From Neoarius graeffei (Eukaryota > Chordata > Actinopteri > Siluriformes > Ariidae), in contig NC_083571.1 of assembly GCF_027579695.1 (NCBI RefSeq), positions 35,120,443 through 35,184,442 on the forward strand: a DNA stretch of 64,000 bases, in the 5' to 3' direction. Under the pieces are notes generated by a model. It was not told where the DNA came from. It saw nothing but the letters and a program-made list of their open reading frames with translations, and ran no database searches. How positions within the stretch are numbered: the stretch's first letter is position 1; each line of letters begins with the position of its first letter. This document shows, piece by piece, positions 59,973-64,000 of the stretch. The translations under genes and the position numbers were made by a program.

Positions 59973-62900
59973 TGATTCCACGCTTATGGGTACTGAAATG
60001 AGGACATGAACTTATTTTTAAAAATTCACCTAAAACCATTTCTTTTTTTACCATCAGGTCACAAAACATGTAATCTTTAATGAATGATATGTTAAAAGAT
60101 AACTTTAATTTTCTGAGATGTAATAAAAACATATTTATATGCCAAAGTCAAGCCTATGAGTTCCAAAATGATGTCTGTTACATTACTTCTGTTACGATTG
60201 TCCATCTCGCGTCTGTTACAAATTAATTACAATCTAGCTATATACCATGTTAATCTTATTGAAAGAATGTGTATGTTTATTTTACTACACATGTTTATTA
60301 ATTATATTTGCTAAAACATCACCTTCCTATGTTTCAAAAAGTAATTCTACATTGTTAAAATTGAGAATATATATGTCCACAACACTTCTGTTACGTTCTG
60401 ACTTTGGCATATAAATATGTTTTTATTACATCTCAGAAAATTAAAGTTATCTTTTAACATATCATTCATTAAAGATTACATGTTTTGTGACCTGATGGTA
60501 AAAAAAGAAATGGTTTTAGGTGAATTTTTAAAAATAAGTTCATGTCCCCATTTCAGTACCCATAAGCGTGGAATCACTCATATATATAAATTTTTTTGAT
60601 ATGCTGCTGTGATCTGAGCCCTCAAACAGTGTTTCGTTGTATAGTAATGTGCAATGACAATAAAGAATCAAATAAATTTTGGCTAATTATGCTAATGTTA
60701 GCAGTTTTTGTTATTAACCACACTGATACAATGTGAATGCTGATGCTAGCTAAAAGAGTTAGCATGAATATCCAGCAGATTAGGAATTAAAGTAATTTAT
60801 TAACAGTAAGTGTTAATGAGAATAATATAAACCTAGCCACTAAACATTCTTCATTAATTTTAGATTTGATCAAAATTTCTTGCTAATCCCAACAGGCTAG
60901 CTTAGCTAATTAGCGGCATGTAGGAATGTTTTTATTTGTTATTTGTTACTGTTACTGTCAGTATCGGCATAAATGATAAATACATTGCTCAAGTGATTAG
61001 CCACACAACCGCATTACTACATGCTGGTTGAAGCAAACAATGTAAGACTTTGCAGAATTAGCGCTTAGCACAGATTAGCTTCATCTGCATATCCAAACTG
61101 GAGTGACTGTGTCTGGGGTATGTCACTGATGTATAAGTTGAACAAGGTTGGTGCAAGGACTGATCCTTGTGGGACGCCATTCTTTGTTTTCCTTGTCTTA
61201 CTTACATCATTTCCTAGGCACACCTGGAATGTTCTGGGCCCTGTCGTTTTCTGTGTGTACATATATATATCCTCCAACATGGCGGCGGTCAATGACGCAA
61301 ACAGTTTTGGTCACATGGCTGTAAACGAAGAATTGAGCGTGTTGAATGTGTTGAACATGCATTCGACTCAAAGTTAGTCCAGCTTTAGCAGTTGCAGAAC
61401 TCCAGAGTCGTATTATGGATTATTTTGTCTGCTTTCAGCCCAAAAGGAAGGCGTTTTGAACTAAAAATGATGTAATCCTGTTTAAGAACAAGCTTTTTTA
61501 TAACTCTGTTCTTGTTAGCACACATTTGGAGCCTAAAAGGAAAAAGAAAAGTCGTCTGAATGGGCTCCTGTGTTGGAGGATGTTGTAATCAGTGGCATTC
61601 TGGGTATTAATACGCCTCAGGGAGACTTTACGAGCTATGAAGAAGGGAATGCTAAATGTCACTTATGTAAGAATGTGTGTAATATGTTTTCACCACCCTT
61701 GGGCTACGGGGGGAAAAAAAAACAAAAACAAAAAAAAAAACACACACACAAGCCACTTGTCCGAAAGGAATGTTGATCTGTGGTCAGCTATACATACACG
61801 CCTCATTCTGAGAATCTTCAGGGCAGCTGCTTTTCACATAAATCACGAGTTCAGTAAAAATTCACCCTCAAAAATCCACAAATAAAGGAACATTTGTTCC
61901 AAAAACTGTTTTCCATGCTTTCAGTCATGGAAAATGGAATACCACGGAGGTTTTAATAGAATGCATGATGTGTTCTAAACTTCGAGTTTCCAAGAAAACA
62001 GGAATGACTTTAAAAAAAAAAAAAATTGAAATCAAGTTGCAGTAAAACTGAAATCTGACTTCAGGATTTAACTCTGACTTTAAGAACAGCCTGTAGGGGG
62101 AGACACCGAGTCACTAACAGTCCAGTTTCAGGGTACCAGGGACAAAAATTTAAAAACTTCATATTTTCTTTAAAAAATTAAGTAAAGAAAGAAAGGAAGA
62201 ATTAATGAATGAATTAACTATTAAAAATACACCGTTCAAGAATTTCTCAAAATATTTCTAAAAAAATTATTAAATTAATTAAAATTAAAAAAACTAAAAA
62301 TCAGACAAATTATTTAAAAATGAGACTGAGAAAAGATAAAAAAAAAAAGTGTTAGTAAAACAAAATTGGGGAAAAAAACTTAAAATAAAAATTTAAAAAA
62401 ATACCATGAAGGTAAAAATCCAAAAGTCTAAATGTGAGACTTACCGTACTTATAGAGACAAAAATTATTTAAAATATTAAAGTGTAAAATTTAAGAGATC
62501 CTTACACAAAACAGTTACAAGGTAAACTGATTTTTTAAATTAAGTTAAAAAAAGCAAAAAAAAAAAAATTTACATAAAGTTTAAAATTTATTTTTTGTAA
62601 TTAAATTATACAAAACTTCAAAAACGTAAAAAATAATTTAAACAAAAATTAATTGTACAAAATGAAGTAATACATCACAACAGGTGTGCGTGTGTGTGTG
62701 AGAGAGAGAGACAGCTTACACTGATAGATCTGCAGGAATGTGTCAGACAGTTTGCTGGTGAGCAGCGGTTCAGGTAGATCTCTGAAATACTGTTTCAGCA
62801 TGTCCGCCACATCGTAAGCTGATTGGCCCTCGTAGCTAACTCCGCCCCCTTCTGTGCCGCACGATTCATTCATCTGGCGCAGAGCCTGAATGCGAGATTT

Positions 62901-62996
62901 CACCCCTGACTTCCTGAACAAGCCCACCTGCAGGGAGACAGCAGGACCCTTACACAACTGGGTAAAAAATGGTGTGTGTATATATATATATATATA

Positions 62997-63041
<45 letters not shown>

Positions 63042-63324
63042 TCACACACACACACCTGGTCAAGGCCGTGGTTGCGGAGGTAACGCATGGCCTGCTGGAT
63101 GCCCTGTGGTAGAGGCTGCCCGCTCCTCTGTACGTTCACCTGCAGCGGCACACCAAACACACTCCGCTCCTTCGAGTCGCGCACTTTCATCCGCTTCATG
63201 AACTTCGGTACAGCCCTGATGCAACCGCGCACACACACAAATATTAATTAAAATTATAAAACCTGAAAATAAAAAATAAAAAAATCATACCAAACCCTGA
63301 AATCTGCCAAAACATGACAATACA

Positions 63325-63360
<36 letters not shown>

Positions 63361-63546
63361 GGAAACTTTCAAAGGCCAAGGGCACCTGAAATCTGTTTCC
63401 ACCTTCCGCAGAAAGGGATAAACAGAGAGAGACAAAGCAGGGAAGCAATGCGCGCATGCACACATACACACACACACACACACAGCCTTGAACTTTTACA
63501 CTCCGTGTGTTTGTCTACACTGTAAAACCTGCCAGCCTCTGTGTGG

Positions 63547-63619
<73 letters not shown>

Positions 63620-63810
63620 TAGAGACCCACCAGCTGAATCCGTGTTTGTTTGTTGGTGTGTGTTTCTCCAGCAGAGCTGTGAGTTTCAGCAGGCTGTATT
63701 TCTGCAGCAGATTCATCTGCAGTACTGACTGACAGTTGAGCTGCAGGGTGGATGACGACACACTCGGCCGGTGTGAGTTCTGGAAACTGGGCCAGCGCAG
63801 CTTCTGAGGC
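49648..63810 (-). CDS. dlc1: DLC1-family Rho GTPase-activating protein with START domain (3' part, nine exons)
   Basis: Rho-specific GAP and tumour-suppressor family member (DLC1/STARD8/STARD13) that acts at focal adhesions and the cytoskeleton. Exons in coding order on the - strand: 63810-63631, 63215-63056, 62927-62720, 58675-58462, 58367-58253, 51120-50914, 50779-50562, 50449-50276, 49747-49648; splice phases agree throughout. They give 524 residues to a stop at 49648-49650. The first exon ends in KHGFSW and continues AVPKFMKR. The RhoGAP domain follows, with arginine-finger motif VGLFRKSGVKSRI, YEGQSAYDVADMLKQYFRDL and NLAVCLAPSLFHLN. A linker (KPDQRDLNENLAATHGL) leads to a START domain of about 200 residues (MAPNPATDYVVLR, LPKGAC, SRYLIEPSG, PEWYNKLYGHLC). 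The C-terminus is IRDSFTCPLDK. The 5' half (SAM domain, serine-rich region) is outside the window. dlc1 is favoured over its paralogues by the LFRKSGVKSRIQALRQMNES and CRNSY stretches and by proximity to asah1, since ASAH1 and DLC1 both lie on human 8p22; stard8 cannot be excluded. The intron between 51121 and 58252 is the largest (7.1 kb). Confidence 0.93.
50401..50424 (-). repeat. CA/GT microsatellite inside dlc1 coding exon
   Basis: The exon 50449-50276 encodes GACACVCVSVEHE from a GTGTGTGTGTGT run within the START domain, where relatives have a non-repetitive hydrophobic strand. Confidence 0.85.
50522..50558. repeat. (GT)n microsatellite at a dlc1 donor site
   Basis: On the - strand the intron after exon 50779-50562 begins GTGACACACACAC and runs into this tract. 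Confidence 0.95.
51121..52340. other. dlc1 intron, mostly featureless
   Basis: AT-rich with (GT)n at 51909-51939. No gene or clear element before the L2 fragment. Confidence 0.5.
52345..54016 (+). mobile_element. L2-type LINE split by a Kolobok-like element
   Basis: Left part: VPQGSVLGPLLFILYVSPID at 52357-52440. Right part from 53128: HGYADSIQIYI, SKTEVLLVG, then 53325-53813 with FSRLDYCNSLFYGLP, LQYIQNSAARVL and LQQLHWLPVISRIKCKILLL, ending near CACTATATAAATTGAAC. Stops and frameshifts mark it as dead. Confidence 0.88.
52443..53123 (-). mobile_element. Kolobok-like element with THAP exon, inserted at TTAA
   Basis: 681 bp between TTAA copies at 52439-52442 and 53124-53127, with inverted ends AGTGCATATC. 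On the - strand 52835-52617 encodes MVNRCIVGGCSNTNLDGIST and HRFPKDRTMREKWERLV, the N-terminal half of a THAP zinc finger. TTAA plus THAP points to Kolobok. No catalytic part. Confidence 0.85.
54017..54900. other. dlc1 intron, no feature recognised
   Basis: AT-rich sequence between the L2 fragment and the tandem array. Confidence 0.5.
55640..57243 (+). mobile_element. Tc1-like transposon, family D, apparently complete
   Basis: 1604 bp with TA at 55638-55639 and 57244-57245. Inverted ends start CAACCCCGATTCCAAAAAAG and match over about 60 bp with one indel and a single mismatch. Confidence 0.95.
56001..57026 (+). CDS. Tc1-D transposase, full length with intact DDE triad
   Basis: Cut-and-paste transposase of the Tc1/mariner superfamily. 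The frame opens at 55947, but MGRGSPIPLILRRQ at 56001 is the likely start, giving 341 residues, the family's normal length. Residues of about 5-60 form the first HTH (IVEQYQKGVRQCKIAKSLNI), followed by a second DNA-binding part with a KGQGRKT hook-like segment. Catalytic residues are Asp154 (LWSDESKF), Asp244 (QHDNAKPHT) and Glu279 (DLSPIENIW), with the 34-residue spacing of DD34E. No stop or frameshift is seen. It lies antisense to dlc1 within its largest intron and sits between intact terminal repeats. Confidence 0.93.
   Translation: MGRGSPIPLILRRQIVEQYQKGVRQCKIAKSLNISSSTVHNIIKKFRESGRISVCKGQGRKTILGARDLQALRQHCITYRHASVLEITKWAQEYFQRTLSVNTIHRAIRRCQLKLYSSKKKPYLNMIQKRRRLLWAKAHLKWTVAKWKTLLWSDESKFEVLYGNQGRRVIRTKEEKDDPSCYQRSVQKPASLMVWGYISACGMGSLHVLKDTINAERYIQVLEQHMLPSRRRLFQGRPCIFQHDNAKPHTASITASWLRRRRVRVLNWPACSPDLSPIENIWCIIKQKMRQKRPKTVEQLDKSYIRQEWVNIPIPKLEQLVSSVPRCLQTVVKRKGDVSQW
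57571..58252. other. dlc1 intron, no feature recognised
   Basis: AT-rich; no terminal repeats or coding frame. Confidence 0.5.
58885..59880 (+). mobile_element. jockey-superfamily (Rex1/CR1-like) LINE fragment
   Basis: The frame shows LLSLGLDHHLCSWIKDFLSN, LNTGTPQGCVLSPLLYSLFT and IYKFADDTAVMG, a stop at 59212-59214, then LLLNTNKTKALVIDFRKR, FKYLGVHLSEDLTW and QSVLSYGCIVWF to 59649. It is 5' truncated and carries a nonsense codon. Located in a dlc1 intron. Confidence 0.88.
59909..59969. repeat. (TA)n microsatellite
   Basis: About 30 TA units at the left border of the palindromic MITE. Confidence 0.95.
59970..60579. mobile_element. palindromic MITE with 181-bp inverted arms
   Basis: Arms 59970-60150 and 60399-60579 start GAGTGATTCCACGCTTATGG and differ at only about one position plus a few at the inner edge. 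Inserted in TATATA sequence. No coding capacity. Confidence 0.93.
60600..62719. other. dlc1 intron, AT-rich, with one LINE scrap
   Basis: Apart from the reverse-transcriptase fragment near 61.1-61.25 kb, only A-rich low-complexity sequence (61.7 and 62.0-62.6 kb) is seen. Confidence 0.55.
61078..61255 (-). mobile_element. LINE reverse-transcriptase scrap
   Basis: On - it reads FQVCLGNDVSKTRK, NGVPQGSVLAPTLFNLYISD and FGYADEANLC (YADD box changed to YADE). Jockey-like; both ends missing. Confidence 0.8.
62980..63055. repeat. (TA)n-(GT)n-(CA)n compound microsatellite at a dlc1 donor
   Basis: On the transcribed (-) sense the intron starts at 63055 with GTGTGTGTGTGTGTGAG and continues as (AC)n, so the two tracts are self-complementary. 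Confidence 0.93.
63330..63358. repeat. (GT)n microsatellite in dlc1 intron
   Basis: Plain dinucleotide tract; a (CA)n follows at about 63460-63484. Confidence 0.95.
63549..63612. repeat. (GT)n microsatellite 20 bp from a dlc1 donor
   Basis: About 30 GT units on +, so CA repeats in the dlc1 transcript just after the donor of exon 63810-63631. Confidence 0.95.
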
Positions 63811-64000
63811 CTGCAAAACACACACACACAAAAAAAAAACCTTAACAGTGAATAAACGTACTGCAGTACAATCAGCACATTTCCACTTGAGGAACTTTTT
63901 TAGCTCCTGCTCGAGAGTAAGCACCTTTCTGTGGACCAGGAACTACTGGGGCATCGCTTGCCTTACTAAACATCACTAATGCATCCAGTGCAATTACATT

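Noticed and set aside
59887-60132. 81-residue frame on - and its twin at 60417-60599
   Set aside because: Both come from the two arms of the palindromic MITE plus TA repeats; no protein family.
63369-63924. Long frames on - ending in Thr-His repeats
   Set aside because: Only the part 63810-63631 in one frame is a real dlc1 exon; the rest reads through introns and CA repeats.

Overview
This window is vertebrate nuclear DNA, almost certainly from a teleost fish. It holds two multi-exon, intron-rich genes embedded in a dense bed of fish-type transposons: Tc1-like elements, V-SINE-like tRNA-derived SINEs, hAT, Harbinger, TTAA-target (Kolobok-like) elements, and LINE and Penelope fragments, plus many CA/GT microsatellites. 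The mix of a very abundant SINE with a GATGA tail and several Tc1 families fits an ostariophysan such as a catfish, but that placement is an inference. There is no prokaryotic, phage or CRISPR-like content.

Host genes. (1) asah1 (acid ceramidase) lies on the + strand at 10035-28117. Fourteen exons could be joined in frame to a 391-residue protein with all known catalytic residues present. (2) A DLC1-family RhoGAP-START gene (best guess dlc1) lies on the - strand. Its last nine exons lie at 49648-63810 and encode 524 residues that cover the RhoGAP and START domains; its 5' part lies beyond the right edge. The two genes converge tail to tail across about 21.5 kb of transposon-filled intergenic DNA.

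Layout. 1-10 kb: end of a TTAA-type element, a SINE split by a hAT element that itself carries a SINE, two Tc1-A copies, a Tc1 fragment and SINEs. 10-28 kb: asah1, with introns carrying a Harbinger element, an RTE-like LINE, Tc1-B, Tc1-C, Tc1-A3, a minisatellite and five SINEs. 28-49.6 kb: intergenic, with a THAP-domain fragment, a tandem SINE pair, a nested complex (31.8-38 kb: Tc1 containing a TA-target element that contains a Penelope fragment and a hAT), LINE 3' ends, a TTAA element and many SINEs. 49.6-63.8 kb: dlc1, with introns holding an L2 LINE split by a Kolobok-like element, a roughly 178-bp tandem array split by an apparently intact Tc1-D element, a jockey-like LINE and a near-perfect palindromic MITE.

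The host genes are not a functional cassette. asah1 is a lysosomal lipid hydrolase and dlc1 is a cytoplasmic Rho regulator. Most of the unusual signal is transposon structure and microsatellites placed against splice sites. I found no convincing novel gene system. The most interesting leads are the intact-looking Tc1-D element, the rearranged Tc1-C element with a lost catalytic residue, the shared dead codon in the Tc1-A copies, the nested insertions with readable target duplications, and the CA/GT tracts at splice sites of both genes.
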